DNA from: Pezizomycotina sp. ARF18
Lineage: Eukaryota; Ascomycota
Assembly: GCA_002224055.1 (NCBI GenBank)
Contig: AZLU01000212.1
Location: 1 to 64,000 of the forward strand
Reading direction: 5' to 3'
Length of the DNA: 64,000 bases
Each line of letters begins with the position of its first letter. The stretch's first letter is position 1. A model generated the notes under the pieces. The model searched no databases. It worked only from the letters and a program-made list of their open reading frames with translations, and was not told the DNA's origin. A program made the translations under genes and the position numbers. Below are positions 1 to 13,712 of this stretch, piece by piece.

Positions 1-988
1 AATGAAATATTTCGAAGAGAAGTGAGAGAAGAGCATAAATAACAAACAAACGAAATAAACCCGGCGGAAGCTTCCTTTAAATAGGTCCGCGCTCCGATAA
101 CAAGAACGTAGTGGTAAAGAAAGAGACGAAGTACTAGTAAACTATTGTAGTAGTCGAATGTGAGGCTTTCTTGCTTAAGGAAGATATTGATTTATGGAGA
201 GGACTGCCCCGTGCTTTTTTTCTTATTTATTTTATTTTTATTTTTCCCCAGAAATAAATAATTTATCGAAAAAATGTAAATTTTTAGTTATAATTCGATT
301 CAAACAAGTACTTTGTCCTTTTTCTCCTCATATTATTTTTTTATTTATTCATTTATTTATTGGGGGGGGGGGTCATTAACATATATGTTGGTATTGTACC
401 AGGAACACGGAGGAGGGCAAAGATAGGCAGAGAAATACATATGACCCGGGTGTGGGGCCTTAGTTGTGGTGTGTCCTGAAGCTTTAGTTGTTTAACACTC
501 TCTGTTGATGCAAAAGCAATTCTATTAAGCCTTTCTTCAGAATACTACTAGTATATTATCCCATTTAATGTGTATACATATATATTTATTTATTAAGCGT
601 TAATTAAGTATTATTATTTAGATTATATTTTAATACTAGTAAGAAGAAAAAAGGACGGTCAGCAATACTCATCTACCGATAAGCCGGAAGAAGTACCTTC
701 GATGTACCGCGATTCCCCCAAAAAAGGCTTACAAGTTCACACTTCCTTCCTTCCTCCCATACTTATTTATTTATTTACTTATTTGTTTTTCTTTTCTTTT
801 TTCTTCTTCCTGTTGTTAAGTCTTTACTTTTGGTAAAACCCTTTAGAGGACTCAATCTCGAGAAGGCTTTGCTCCACTCCTTTCTCTTTTTGCTATACCT
901 TCGAAAGCCGTGCGATTCGACTCAACAAGTTCTATCTTTGGCTCGTATGGGGGTTTAGGACAATTCACCACGTATGGTTTTTCCGTTC

Positions 989-1020
989 TTTTTTTTTTTT
1001 TTTTTTTTTTTTTGGGGGGG
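989..1020 (+). repeat. T25-G7 compound homopolymer
   Basis: 25 T residues followed by seven G residues in gene-free DNA. Confidence 0.9.
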
Positions 1021-4000
1021 TCTGTGGCTCGCTTCTAGATCTGCACTTTATACAGAGCCCTAGCAGCAAGTGTGGCGAAAAGGAAATAAATAGCTACGCC
1101 AACCAGAAGATGGGACGAAAAACGAACCGCGACGCTATTTCGAGAGAAATTGGACGAACGTGCATACACACATGCCACGCACATATCTAGGCGCGATCTT
1201 CCATTCGCAGGATGCTCTTTTCCTCGCTGGCATCCCAGCTTTTCTTTCTCACCTTGCCCCCTCCCGGATTATTTAAAAAAATTTTACGTTCTCTCAATGT
1301 GGGGCTACTAATGACTAATTATATTGGATGAACCCTTTTTTTCTGTAAAAAAGCCTTCATATTTCGTCCGAAAGTAGATGAGAAGGCTTGATAAGGAGCG
1401 AATAGAATGTCGCTATAGCATCCCAACCATGAGATTTATCTGTGCGAAATATGATCCCCTTTCCATTGGACACCACAGTCTTTCTTTACTTTTTTTTTTT
1501 CTGGAAAAAAAAAAACAAATGATAAAATAGATATATATGTATACTGCTGTGGTCTCGTCTATCGAATAAACTAAGTGGAGGAATTCTGACATGTATATTT
1601 CGGTAGGAGGCTTGCATACACATCCTCATCGAACCGTTTCCATAGTCTGATCATCGAAGACTGTGTCGGAAGCGATACGGAGTTAAATCTATTAAACACT
1701 ACTACTAGTCCCTACTTTTGCGGGCTTACAAATACTTTGGCTTCGCCATTTCATGATCTAAAATATCTGATTCTTCAACTTGACAGCGGCTTACTAGAAC
1801 TCCTTTCTCACACATAAAATATCTGTAAATGCACGTGAAAATTTCTATAATCGCACTGTAATTTCTCTATGGAAGGATTTCAGAACGACACAAAGAGAGA
1901 GGGAGGGAGGGAGCGGAAGACGAAGGGAGATAATATGGAGAGCAGGACGAAAGGGTGAAGCTGGGTTCGTTTGGAAAACGTAGCCTTCTGAAGACTGACC
2001 AGCATAGTGATCTGTTAGATGAGAAACCCAAGATTGGGATAGATTGTGGGGCGAAGGCACTATATCCTACTTCGCAAAGAGAGCTTGAGTGAACACCCAA
2101 GTATATATCGCCTTATCCTTGTTAAAAGGAAGATAAAAAGACGGAACGAATTTACATTATTATTATTGCATTGCTTTTTGTTTCGCTACCGTTGGATGAG
2201 AAAGAGTGAATACCAGCAGCCACTGCATGCGCAAGCAGTAATCTGCGCTGTGCTTTCCATTCTCCACCTGTAGTCTGCAGAACGAAAGAGTCGTATACAA
2301 ATCAACCTCAATAAACCCCCCCAAAAAAAAAAAAAAAAAAAAAACATTATTATTATAACTATGTGGCGTAATAGAGGTGATCAGGTAGCTGGACGCCTCG
2401 AAGGAAAAAGATGATAATTCTTAGAGCTATAAGCATATATCCGTAATGGAGCCTCAGATTTAATAAATTAATATCGAACCCTTCATTCTACCCTATTGAT
2501 TCATTTCTCCGTCGCCTTTTTTTTTTTTTTTTTTTTTCCCGTCCTAAGTATTTTATAAATAAAACAAATAAAATAAAATAAAATAAAATAAAATAAAATA
2601 AAATAATAATTTAAAAAAAAAAAAAAGGAAGCCCAAAGAATGAGCTGGCGTGAGCAGCTGAGCCTTGCAGCAACCATAGAGTGCTGAACATGGAACATGT
2701 CTTGGCCTCCCAATCCACCGGCAAGAAAAATAAGTCCATAATCATTCCATTAGCTTTTGCTTTCGTTTTTTTTAAAAAAAAAAGATGTATTGCTGAATAG
2801 GATCAACTAGAACCAATATCGAGAGGATCGAATGTATCATGGGAAGTAACCCACATCAAGACTTTAGGAGCTTGAAAAAATATACGACTTGAGCTACGAT
2901 ACTAAGAACGAACAAAAGCGTCCTTTCTTCCCTCCAATATTTCTGAGCCAAAGATCTTCCCCCTTATTCTTCTACACCTTAGCCATGTTGATCTACGTAA
3001 ATAAGCTAAATAAGCTAACCGCAAAAAAAAAAAAAAAAAAAAATACAGCTTGGATTCGGAGCTCGAGAAGAGGAGGAACGAGTTGTTCACTCGATAAACC
3101 CCCCCCCCTCCGGAGGGGGAAAATCGCAGCTCCTCCTTCCTAGCATCTGCAGTAATATTTCCCACCCCCAGTGTTCTGGACGGAGGAAATGCCTACTTAC
3201 GGACTTCTCCTTTCCATCTTCCCAGCCAGCGCCGCTGATGTTTCTCACCATACGCTGTAACGGTGACCTTGAAGTACTTTCCCCCACGTCCTTATGCCGT
3301 TCGTTGACGGGCGCCAGCAGCACAACTCCTATTTAAGAAAGTATATACAACTATATATCGCGAAGGCGAGAGCCCTTGAGACCGGAGATAATCCACTAGA
3401 TTTCAGATTATTTTTTATAGTTTCTTACCAAGTGGGTTGGGCTCTTTTGCATTTTGTTTCCTTTTCTTTTTCCTTTTCCCTTCGTTCCCTTCTTCTTTCT
3501 TTCCTTTTTTCTTTCTCTCTTTCCTTTTTTTCTTTCTTTCCTTCTTTCTTTCTTTCTTTTCCTTCTTTCTTTTCTTTTTCTGTTTTTTCTTAAATTTTCC
3601 GCCGAAAGCGAGAAACAAGATTACACCTCACTGTGTGCACCCTGTCAAATTCATTTTTAAAGCAGTTGCGAACGCCCTCAATTGCGATATTGTTGCATGC
3701 CGACCCTCCACCTTCATTAGCCAATCAAAGAAGCGAGTCGCTCTTTGCTTTCTTACCCACCTTTACGATCACCCATCTGCATCTGGCCTTGTCCTTTTTT
3801 TGCTTTTGCTCTTCCCTTCACTCTTTTCCACCCCCGCACGCCGAGGGAACGAAAGCTTGGCCATATCCCATCAAAATGCAGAAGCTTTCAGTTGGTAAGA
3901 ACACAATGGGCAAATGAGGGTTAGGGGAGAACAGGGAAGCTATGACCCCCGTCCGTACTTACATGAAAGAAGGAAGCCTCTCCCCTATTGCTGCCGCTTA

Positions 4001-4530
4001 TCGCGAAATCTCGGATGAAGGATGGGCTTGGCGGCGGGGGAAACCCCAGCTTATTTGTTAAATTAGGAAACAAGTTGATGCGAAGTTTCCATGGTGTGGG
4101 CTGCACAAGAGAGGCTTGTATTTTCCCTTCCTTTCCTGTTTTTCTCTGTTGCTCTACCCTTTTTTTTTTTTCTCTCTCTAAAAAAAAATTCAAAAGAAAT
4201 AAAAAATATCAGATTTAAAAAAGAAACACACGTAAAGTTTTTCGGTGTATGATCAGGTTATGAAAGTGATTCTCTATTAGTTTTCTTTTTCGGAACTGTA
4301 ATTTTTCTTGATATATTGCTAGCCTCCCTATTTCTCATTCGTCCTTACACTCTCCTTGCGTTGATAACTTATCGATAATGCCTTCACTAGAACGTGGAAA
4401 CAGAGCTACTGATCAGGATGATATACTCTAACGGAGTCTTAGATCTCCATGAGCCCAGCACTTCGTTTAAGTTGGCTTCCATATTCAGAAGTTCTTTCTT
4501 TTTTCTTTTCCTTTTCCTTTTTTTCTTTTT

Positions 4531-4558
4531 CCCCCCCCCCCCCCCTTTTTTTTTTTTT
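4531..4558 (+). repeat. C15-T13 compound homopolymer
   Basis: 15 C residues followed by 13 T residues, at the end of a T/C-rich stretch that starts near 4493. Confidence 0.9.
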
Positions 4559-4739
4559 AAGATTATAAGTAGTATTAAATATACGGAATCAAAGCTTATA
4601 CCTGAGTGGACTTCGTAATTGGCACAAAAAGAATGCGTTCGTCCGAGGGAAGCTCTGAAAAGCGTCCTCTCTGATTTTTTCTCCCCGTTTGCCGTCGTTG
4701 TAGACAAGGAACTTGTTAAACCTCTTCTCTTCGAGAACC

Positions 4740-4740
<1 letters not shown>

Positions 4741-4777
<37 letters not shown>

Positions 4778-4791
4778 AGAGAGAGAGAGAA
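4741..4791 (+). repeat. A34 tract followed by a GA repeat
   Basis: The longest homopolymer in the window, 34 A residues, continuing into about eight GA units and then GAAA units. Confidence 0.9.
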
Positions 4792-7700
4792 AGAAAGAAA
4801 GAAAAAGTAAAGCAGGGTGGAGGTATGTTCATTCTCTTCGGTTTTATTTAGCACCTAGCGACTTTAACTAGAGCTTCCTTTAACATGAGGAAGATCATCT
4901 AATCGGAGAAGGCAACATCCGCAACATCCTTGGAAAAAAAAATCTATCTCCGAAGGTCTCGATCACCTCTATCCTTAACAATTCTAGCTTTGATAATTAT
5001 ATTACTCTACAGCGCAGGTAGCACCTCGCCTTATACGGCACGCAGGAGCCGTGGTGAAAATACTTCAGAAAATACAACAGATAGAAGCAACTCTGTGACG
5101 TCTTTTTTTTTTTTTGGTTCAGGATCCAATTCTGTTTCCAAGTGGCCAGCCGAAGCGGAGAGTATTCTCCACCTTGTGGAGCTCTCATTTGTTTCTCCTA
5201 AATCGAAGAGGAACTTTGATTGCTACTTACTAGCTGCTGATACCTAGTGTTGGTGTATTATAGCTATCCCTGGAGGCTTCTGTGTCTCTTTGCTTTTTTT
5301 TTTTTTTTTGTTTCTTTAAAAGGACAAGGGAAATTACTGTAGAAAATGTCTCCCCTCTATAAGATCACTGATATATCTAGGAGGCAAAAGGTTCCTTCAC
5401 CCTTCTCCTTCAGGGAAACTTATCTCACCGGACGCCCCAGATGGATATAGCAGTTTGCTTTATATCTCCTAGGGTCTCAACCGTCCACTCCTTGCAACGG
5501 AGAGCTTCTGATCGCCAATCTCTAGCACTCGCTCTAGGTATAGTCTCCATCGGTTTCTCCGAGATTTTTTAGTTCAGATATTAATATATGGAGAATAGTC
5601 CTCGCCTAAAGTTCTGTCATATCCCGTTACCCGTGTTCACGAGGAGCTCTGAAAAGTTACGCACCTACCAAGTGGAGGTAGAATCTACTTTGCTCCCCTA
5701 CGAAAGTTCTCTCTCCAACCTGAAAATAAATGTCAAAACTCCAGATACCTTCTCAAAGCTGGAGAGAGACCAGAAAAAGGGTATGGAACCTAACAAAGGG
5801 AAGAAAAGAAGAAGCTTGGACCCTTTTTTTTTTTGTTTAATTTGTTAAGGCAAAACCAAAGCCAACGTGCGAAGCTAGAGTTAGGCAATACGCTCTTCTA
5901 GCTCCATATAGTTAGGGTCAGGCAAAGCATGAAGCGAAGAACATAACTTGGTGTTTCGTGGGGTGTGCTAACAATGTTGAAATAGCAGTAGCGTTGCCGT
6001 TGCCCTTTTTTCCCTTTCTTTTCACTGATATGCAGTTTATTCCTCAGGCATTTTGCTAGCTCGTGAGCTCTTAAAAAACAAGGCTCCGTCGCGTTACAGT
6101 TTGGTTTTTTAATGTCTGCACACGATGGAAGTAAAAAAAAAAATGTTTAGACCAAACACGAGGATTATAGCTTTAACAACACGATTGTGGAGACCCTCTT
6201 TTAAGCATGTGATATCTACTGAAATCCCTTCGGTCTAAGAAAAATTCTGGTTACGAGACTGCTGAAATCCCAGGAAAATCAAAGACCAAAGACCAAAAAA
6301 AGAAAGTAAATAGGACACTAAATTTTCCTAAATATCAAAGCTAGGAAGCTAGAGGAGCTCTATTATCCTGCTGGGGCCACGAATAAAAGTCCAACATCTA
6401 GGTATCCCGTCACATACGTCGTGTCGTATAACTGTATACCTCTCAGCTACCAGTAGCTACAACAGATATACAATACATAAGGACTTCACACCGTGACGAG
6501 GAGCTTGCTGTTTTTTATATCCTCGTAGTTTTTGAACTTTTGTCGCCACTTACTACTAGTTAATCTGGAGACCCTCTGCCAATATACTCTAATAAAAGAA
6601 GAGAGAGAGCCCAAGTTATAATAACGAAAGTGTGCACGTATACACTTTTTGAACTAACGAAAAGATATGAATTGCGAACTTCAATACTACTATATGCGTC
6701 CCTCAGTAGCAGCTAAGACATGGGAAAATTCTGAGCTTCACGTTGCAACGGATGCACGCGTTGCATTATTGCCAAGCTTGATATTTCTATAAATAGCAAA
6801 TTGTAGGATTGTTTTTTTTTTTTTTTTCCTTGCCATTCGCTAATGTCCGCAAGAGAACGCATCTATAAAACTGTCGACGTAGAAAGAAGTGGATGAATCA
6901 TTCATTTGATGCAGAGCCAGGATTGTATACTATATGATGTCTACAGAGATTATGTGGTATCACGACGGAGTTAAGTTCCATAAGCTCATGAGCTATGGAG
7001 CTCGAATCTCGAAGCTTTCCGGGGCAGGAGGGTCCTGCTCCAAAGACATATCTACGTATACTCGCTTCAAAACGTGATGCTTGAAGAACTTGGGAAAGTG
7101 AGACTCTGGGCTCTGGGGACCTATTATTATCTCTTATCGTTCTGATACCTATATTTAGACCAGTTCCAGCTTAGATGAGCGACGTGGCGTATATATCGGG
7201 CTTCAAACCCGGCGGAATTGAGATGTTCGTAGCTTTAAAAAAGGCTGAATATGTATTTATCTACTCAAGTATTAGCCTTCGAACTCGATATATATATATC
7301 TATAGATTCTTTGGGCTGTTTTGATGTTCAGAGCCTATTGACATATTGCGGTCAAGCTAGCTTGTCGATCAAACAGAGGCCTCGTCAGCGTGCTTAATGA
7401 TATATATTTATATGTATGTACGACCGGCTACCTAAATACTCCACTCAGAGGCCAAATTGAACTGTGAGCCCATACTTCGCGACGATGGATAAAGCTGAGG
7501 TATTCACCTGAAGATACCAACCCTTCCTCTTTTTTGATATAGCTCAACTTGCTAGTGTATAGATGCCATTTTGCACCTTCACAAAAAAAATTGGCAGTAT
7601 ACTACAGGATAAAGCATTGCATTAACGACCGATTAAAGATCACAACAGGATGTTCTGATAGCATGTAATGTGCACTCTTTGGAAACACCGACCAAAAAAA

Positions 7701-8060
7701 ATGCGAGCTGGAAACGCGAAGTGAACAGAAAAGAAAATGCTATAAGGCGTTATTTTCGCAGTCTTCAAGAACGACAAGAAAGACCGAAAAGAAAACATCC
7801 TCTCAAGAGACAAGCAGCAAGTAACTGGTGACAAACAAAGATCGACGACTCCTTTCGCTTCGACGGATGTTCCCACTACTAATAGCCGAACACAAAACTA
7901 ACAGGGAACGGTATTAGACTGTAACCAACGCATTCCCAACGTTCCTTCCACCTTTTTTTTTTAACCTTCTTTTCATCTTCGGGACTTGAATAGGTCGACG
8001 GGCTTTTAAAATTAACGGAGGAAACGCAGCGCGGCCAGACCGAGTTTTAGATCCGCATGC

Positions 8061-9072
8061 TTATCCGGATAGCCAGGCAGCGGCCCGCCGAGCACCAAGC
8101 TGCGAAGCGAACCGCAGGCCGGAGGAACCCATCGGGAAGTAGCTGATGACGTACCATATTAGGGCACATAGCTGTATGATGACGGCGAAGATTGTAAGGA
8201 TCAGGCTTTGTAGCTAAAGGTTTCACCAAAAAGAAAAAAAAAAAAAAAAAGGGTGTATTAGCATCATTTTCTTCACTGGAACACATTGCAGCCATGGTTT
8301 TTTCTTACCCCGATGGAAAAGTACAGCGTCAAAGCAATCGATCCAAAGTAAATGGCTGTAAACGGTAGCCGGTTACCGGAGAGGAGGTGCTTTAAATATG
8401 GAGCGGGGCCTTGGAGAATGGCCCAGCTGCTGAGAAGAGGAGGACCCGACGGACCAGCTGCAGAGAGCAATTAGCATTTTTTTTTTCGTCAACGGTAACT
8501 GTGATCAATTCGATGGATTGGAGGGCTTGTGGTACATACAGGACAGCGAATTTCCGCGGCCGGAGAGAAAGCATCGGGAAGAGGAAGAAGCAGATGACGA
8601 AACACGCCGCCGCCCCTAGGTTACATATCGCGAACCCGAGCAGGCGGTCCCACCGCGACACTAAGAAAAGTAGAAAATACGTCAGCCATTTTGATGACCT
8701 ACAACTATCGGAACGAGGTAAAAAGTAAATTCCCCGTAATGGAAGACAAGATACCCCCCAGCCAGGAACAAAAGAACTCCCTCCCCTCCTCCCAAAAGTG
8801 TGGTGCACGAAAAAGTAAGTTTTTTTTAAGGGGTAAAGTGAATATTGCACATACTAGCGAACCATCCTGCCTCCTCCTCCTCCCTCGTACGCGCCGGCAG
8901 CTGAGCTTCCTGATTCGTGGTAGGTAGTCTGATGTAACCGTTGTTGCCGAAAGGGTTGAGGGAGCTGATCTTGGAGAGTAAAGGGTTCGTGGGGGCCGTG
9001 CTCGTGCTCGTCGACGCCGAATTATCTCGCCGGACAGCTGGTCCATTGCGATCGGAACTCGGATTCTGCCAT
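8061..9072 (-). CDS. SFT2-like vesicle transport protein
   Basis: Small Got1/Sft2-family tetraspan membrane protein, which in yeast helps endosome-derived vesicles fuse with the Golgi. Four exons fit well: 8855-9072, 8540-8660, 8309-8457 and 8061-8213, joined by GT-AG introns. Exon 1 encodes a hydrophilic head with a KISSLNPFG segment and an EEEE-GWFA motif. The next exons encode SRWDRLLGF, CNLGAAACFVICFFLFPMLSLRPRKFAVL and then ILQGPAPYLKHLLSG and PFTAIYFGSIALTLYFS, all family hallmarks. The last exon ends with SYFPMGSSGLRF and a short tail before TAA at 8061-8063. The ATG at 9070-9072 is the best start, but its frame does not reach the conserved part without one base lost in exon 1. Exon 3 appears to lack two C residues between about 8430 and 8447. 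Identity is secure; the exact N-terminus is not. Confidence 0.9.
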
Positions 9073-11385
9073 GTGTTTGGTATGTTTTTTTTTTTTTGTA
9101 CGTATCGATGTCGTGTAGCGAAAATAAGGCTATTTCGTGTGCGCGAATCGCTCGTTGTTTTTTTGTTGTTCTTGTTTGGAAAAAGGAGAACGGCGGTTCG
9201 TAAGAAAAGGGGAAAAAATAACAAATAGTGACTGGGCTGTAGAGAATGAACTCCCCTCGTCTAGGCTACCACTGAGCGAAATATAGCAGAAGGGACTGAT
9301 ATTTGGCGATCAATGACGATGCGAATCTAAGGAAACGTTCAACTGTGCTCTGATATAAGTACCTGAATGGGTTGGTGTTCTTGTCAAAAAGCAGTATACG
9401 CAAGGTCTCACAAGGCGTCGTCAGGGGAGGCAAGCAATTGAAGTGTGGCCAAGAAAGAGTTGCCAAGACTAGCAAGCTGTGAACCGTAATCGTTACCGAG
9501 AGTGGGATCAGCTACGAAATAGAGAGGGAAACTTAAAAAATATTTAGTGCATCTAAGGGTCTTGAAGGGTTAAATAATTCCCGCCCTCAAAACTTTTAAA
9601 CTGTCTATCAGGCAGTCCTGTATAGCACGATAAGCGTGAATCATCTAATTGCGTACTTCCGTCAAGTAAATACAACGGGGGAAAAAATAAAACCCATGTG
9701 GGTTTTTATATCCGGGTGTGGTCTCTCTTTCTAACGGTTATAGTATTATTATTTTGAAACAGCTCTTCCCAATAGAAAAAAAAAAAAAAAACACAAAAAT
9801 CTCGACCTCGGCTTTAAACGGAGTAAAATCTTCCACATTGGAAATCACAGAGGGACGACGATAATGCTGACGCAGCTTTTTATGGTTGTAGACAAAAAAA
9901 AATACTGGAGGATTCGAAATAAGAATAGTACTTGTACATATAATACGTGATAAGTAATCCAATACGACGAGTATTGGTGAAATTGAACCTCCGAAGAAAA
10001 TTTATGGAATTGACTGACAAGTTGTCCAATCTGCTTTTCAATTCTTTTTCTCGAACTATATATAACATTTAGTTGCTAGTATGATCGGGGAAAAAAAAGG
10101 GGGGTTTTTTTTTGTGCGGCAGTTATACGGAGAAGACGGCGCACAAAGAATGTTCCCTGTCACGAAAAATTGAAGTCATTGGTGCATCGTATCAAAACGC
10201 ACTAATATTTCTACTATATATAACGGAATATACTCCCATGGAATATTCTCAGTTCAAGTACCGTCTATTCCGGCTTTCATGCGTTATTTCGTTCTTAAAA
10301 TTTGGGATGATATTGGCTATCGATAACCGTCTGATGTTTTGTTCAATTTCAGCAGCCTGATAACCAGGCTTCTAATAAGCAACAATTAGCCCACAGCCTA
10401 AGTAGCTTACCTATTAGGCAAGGAGCGAACGATAAAGAAGCAAATAAGAAAGAAAAAAAGTTCTAGGAACACTTTGCTAAGCCAGCCCAATACTCATCGC
10501 AATCAGGAACGAACGGGAACGTGGGGAAAAATGAAAGAAAATAAGAAAGCAGAGAGTGCGACTCGAGAGGGCGTCTGTGCGTAGCCTTTTTTTTTTTTTT
10601 GCGACATTACCATTTGCTGCTGTATTCGCCGCCCGATTGTCAAAATAGCCGGTGTTCTTTGAAACCACAAGCTGTAAATACCCAATATCAGATCTTGTAT
10701 TGTTGGTTACTTTTCATATTTTTGCAATCCAGCTTTTGTTCGGCTAGGACCGCTTTGATATTTTACTTAGTTCAATGTTGGTTTGTTCTCTAACAAGACC
10801 TCGATAACTCAACGCCTCTGCTACTGCTCAGAAAAAGCAAAAGCAAAAGGGCCGTGAGGTACACAATCCCCTTCCTCTGGGGCTGTTTTATCTTTGTTTG
10901 TTACTTCAAGTCCTGAAGTTCCTGTTGTGCTATTGCTTTGTTTGTTCTCGCTGTGTTTATCCTCGGGAGAAAGTTTGATCTGTTTACTCATTCTCTCTTC
11001 ATTGTTGCGAAGCTTGACCTTCATACCCTTCGCTCCTTCGGCCAGAAGAAACCTGGCTTACTACTACCTAGGTATTGAGCCCAGAGCCTAGAATGGAACT
11101 CTATTTCTTGCCCTTTGTTAGTTCCTTTCCTTATTTAGCCTGTCGTTTCGTTCCACAAGGGAAAAAAGAGGGACAAGAATAAAGCATCAAACAAACCTTT
11201 CAGGAACGATCTGGAATCGGCTATATTTTTATTTATTCCTTGTCTTTTTGGTGAGGTTGCATTTTGTGTGTGCCGCAATATAGTTTGAAAAAAAAAAAAA
11301 TCGATTGCTACCAGTATTTCCTTTTCATTCTTCTTCCATCTCGACAGCAGAAAGAACAAAGGGGGCTGGTTGGAATCATGCCTCT

Positions 11386-11420
<35 letters not shown>

Positions 11421-12291
11421 TAATGATGATGATGAATTGAATCAACGAGTGTGAGTTGCCTGTGTCTGTAACAGTAGGAGACCAAATACGTATTATAGTA
11501 GAAGTAGGTGTGTCTTACCTCTGCTTCGCGATAGAGATTAAGCAGAGTTAGTTGAAGAACAGAACTCCCAAGGAACCGTCCACTATAAAGTTTCATCAAA
11601 AGGACGGTAAGGGGGAAAAAAGATAAAGCAGAGAGAACCAAGAACAGTTACCACCTTTTTCTGAAGCTGTTTGGGCGGTTTCCTTTCTCTATCAATTGGT
11701 TCATTTCTTTATTTAGATACTCATTACTGTCTCTTCATGGAATTGAAGACTACATCTAATGCACCTGATCTCAATCTCATCTTTACCCTTCTCCTTCTCG
11801 TTCCCCGCTAAAACCTTAAAAAGAAAGAAAGAAAAATCACACTTTATGTTACTATTTTATTTTATTTTATTTTCTCGTCCCCTTCCCCATCGTTAAAATT
11901 GCCGTACACGGCGAAGTGCCGCCCAATTACTTTTCCATGTTCATCACTAGTGCGGTATTTTAAATCTGTCTACATATATATATACCTTACACCACCTGCA
12001 CCTGCAGTAGCAGCTCATAGTTTTTTTTTTTTTTTTTTGAAAGCGAATTCAGCGTGTCTATATGAGGGCTGTGGTTATACAAATTCCTTTCGGCCCTTTG
12101 ACTCTTTTCTTTTTTTTAAATTTTTTATTTCTCTTCTCTTCATTTGCCCACAAATAAGTAATTTCTATTCGAAAAGAGTAGGATAGAGAAGCGCGAGAGA
12201 AGAAGGCCTTTCTTCTTCTATCTTCTCCTTGGCCCAATTGATCTTTAATAACCGTCACTGGTTTTTCTTCATTTTTATTATTATTTACTAG

Positions 12292-12323
<32 letters not shown>

Positions 12324-13712
12324 GAAAAAGTAATTTCTTGTGGGTTACTTCTTCCTCCCTCTTCTTCTCTTGCCTTCTTGTTTTTTCTTGCTTAAAAAAT
12401 TATTTTTATTTTATTTTATTTTTTTTTTTTTCCCACCAGCACTCTTTTTTTTTTTTTTTTTTACCCTTCCATTCTCCTCACCCACTTCTATTCCCACACA
12501 AAAAAAAAAAAAAAACCTCCCTCAAAAAAAACTATCTTTTCTTTTCTTTTACTTTTTTTTCCCTCTTCCTCTCCTTCTTTCTTCTTCTTCCTACAACCCT
12601 CAATTTCCTCTTCTCCTTCGTCCTTTTCCCTTTCTTGTTTCTCTCTTGTTCATACTGTCATTACTTTTCAAGCTCTTTACGACAGTAAGAAAGAAAAAGT
12701 CAATCTCGGTTTTTTCTCCCTGAGTACAGTAAGTTGACTGGGGACAAATTACCTACTTCGCCGAAAACCACGCCGGTTCACACTGTTGTTTTTTGTTGTG
12801 GTCAATTTCTTACTTGAAGCTTCCTTTTGGTAGATCCAGCTTTCCTATCTCTCACGTTTGGGTTTGCTTGCAGGACTTGTATATTCAACCTGCAATCAAG
12901 CAGTCAAAAAGAGAGTGAATAAATTTAGAGGAGGGGAAAATTGAGAGGAAAACCCTTTTTTCTGTTCTCAAGTTCCTTTTTTTTTTCCTTTCCTAAATCG
13001 CTTTTTCTTCCCTTTTTTTTACTACTCCTATATCTTCTTATTTGTCTCTATTTCGGCTTACATCTTCATTCTCTCGATTAAGAACACCCCACCGGATTCT
13101 TCAACCTTGAACCGGTATCATTATCGTTTTATACACACATCTATACAATCGATTATAAGAAGTGGTGCGAAGTTTAGCGCTTTGCGAACAGGAGGGACAC
13201 GACGAATTCGGTTTTTGCACGTGTTTGACGGCTTTATTTTCCCTTTGACTCCACATCGAAAGGAAAATTTGGACCCAAAAAAAAAAAAAAAACTCCATCA
13301 GTCCACCGTCGCATCACCAGTGTGCAACTAGCCGGGTTCTAAGGAGACGTTCTTTGTACGATCTCTTACGCCTTTATCCTCAGCTTTGATCTCCGGTCAT
13401 CCGTCCTGGGATCTAGTCCTGTGGTATTGCCGTGTTCCCGATCATTTAATTTTCTGGAAATTCAAGTGTCGGCAGGATCTTTCTCCGGGATTTTGTTTGA
13501 AAAAAGAGTCATCTCGGGAGGCTCCACAACAGAAAGCCGAGACACAACCCCATCCATCGAGCTCCCTGGAGATTCTTCTTAGCTCCCTTTGGAACTCTTC
13601 GGAACGTTCAACAGGAAAAAAAATTTCCCCTCCAAAAAAAAAAAAAAAAAGAAAACCAAAATCAAACGGATCCCGATAAGGATTTCCTGATACGCAATCC
13701 AAATATAAGAAA
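9073..13712. other. Intergenic region, probably holding the LARP1 5' leader
   Basis: No conserved coding segment recognised. It carries an AAT microsatellite at 11391-11420, a T16-A16 head-to-head homopolymer at 12292-12323 and a long T/C-rich block at about 12340-12720. The 1 kb before 13713 has pyrimidine-rich sequence and short spurious frames, fitting a promoter and long 5' UTR for the downstream LARP1-like gene, possibly with a leader intron. An antisense frame at 10821-11024 has a plausible hydrophilic composition but nothing recognisable. Confidence 0.5.
12340..12720 (+). repeat. Pyrimidine-rich block upstream of LARP1-like gene
   Basis: About 380 bases almost entirely T and C on the plus strand, interrupted by short A-runs. 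Such CT-rich tracts are common in filamentous-fungal promoters and near transcription starts. It lies about 1 kb before the LARP1 start codon on the same strand. Open frames across it encode only Phe/Leu/Ser/Pro and are not genes. Confidence 0.55.

Larger units (their letters stand above)
1..8060. other. Gene-free AT-rich stretch
   Basis: No open frame in these 8 kb shows conserved motifs, and those longer than 60 codons are mostly built on T- or A-runs. The stretch holds many homopolymers (T25 followed by G7 at 989-1020, C15 followed by T13 at 4531-4558, A34 at 4741-4774 followed by a GA repeat), an AAAAT repeat at about 2560-2605 and a T/C-rich block at 3440-3600. The rightmost few hundred bases are probably the 3' flank of the SFT2 gene. 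An intron-rich, fast-evolving gene could be missed here. Confidence 0.6.

Noticed and set aside
3294-3898. Overlapping frames rich in Phe, Ser and Leu
   Set aside because: They read through a T/C-rich block and have no complex sequence.
10821-11024. Hydrophilic minus-strand frame resembling a real protein
   Set aside because: No homology recognised, no splice context, and an isolated short frame in a 4.6 kb gap.
12338-12723. Two open frames of 116 and 127 codons
   Set aside because: Products of the pyrimidine-rich tract, with Phe/Leu/Ser/Pro composition only.
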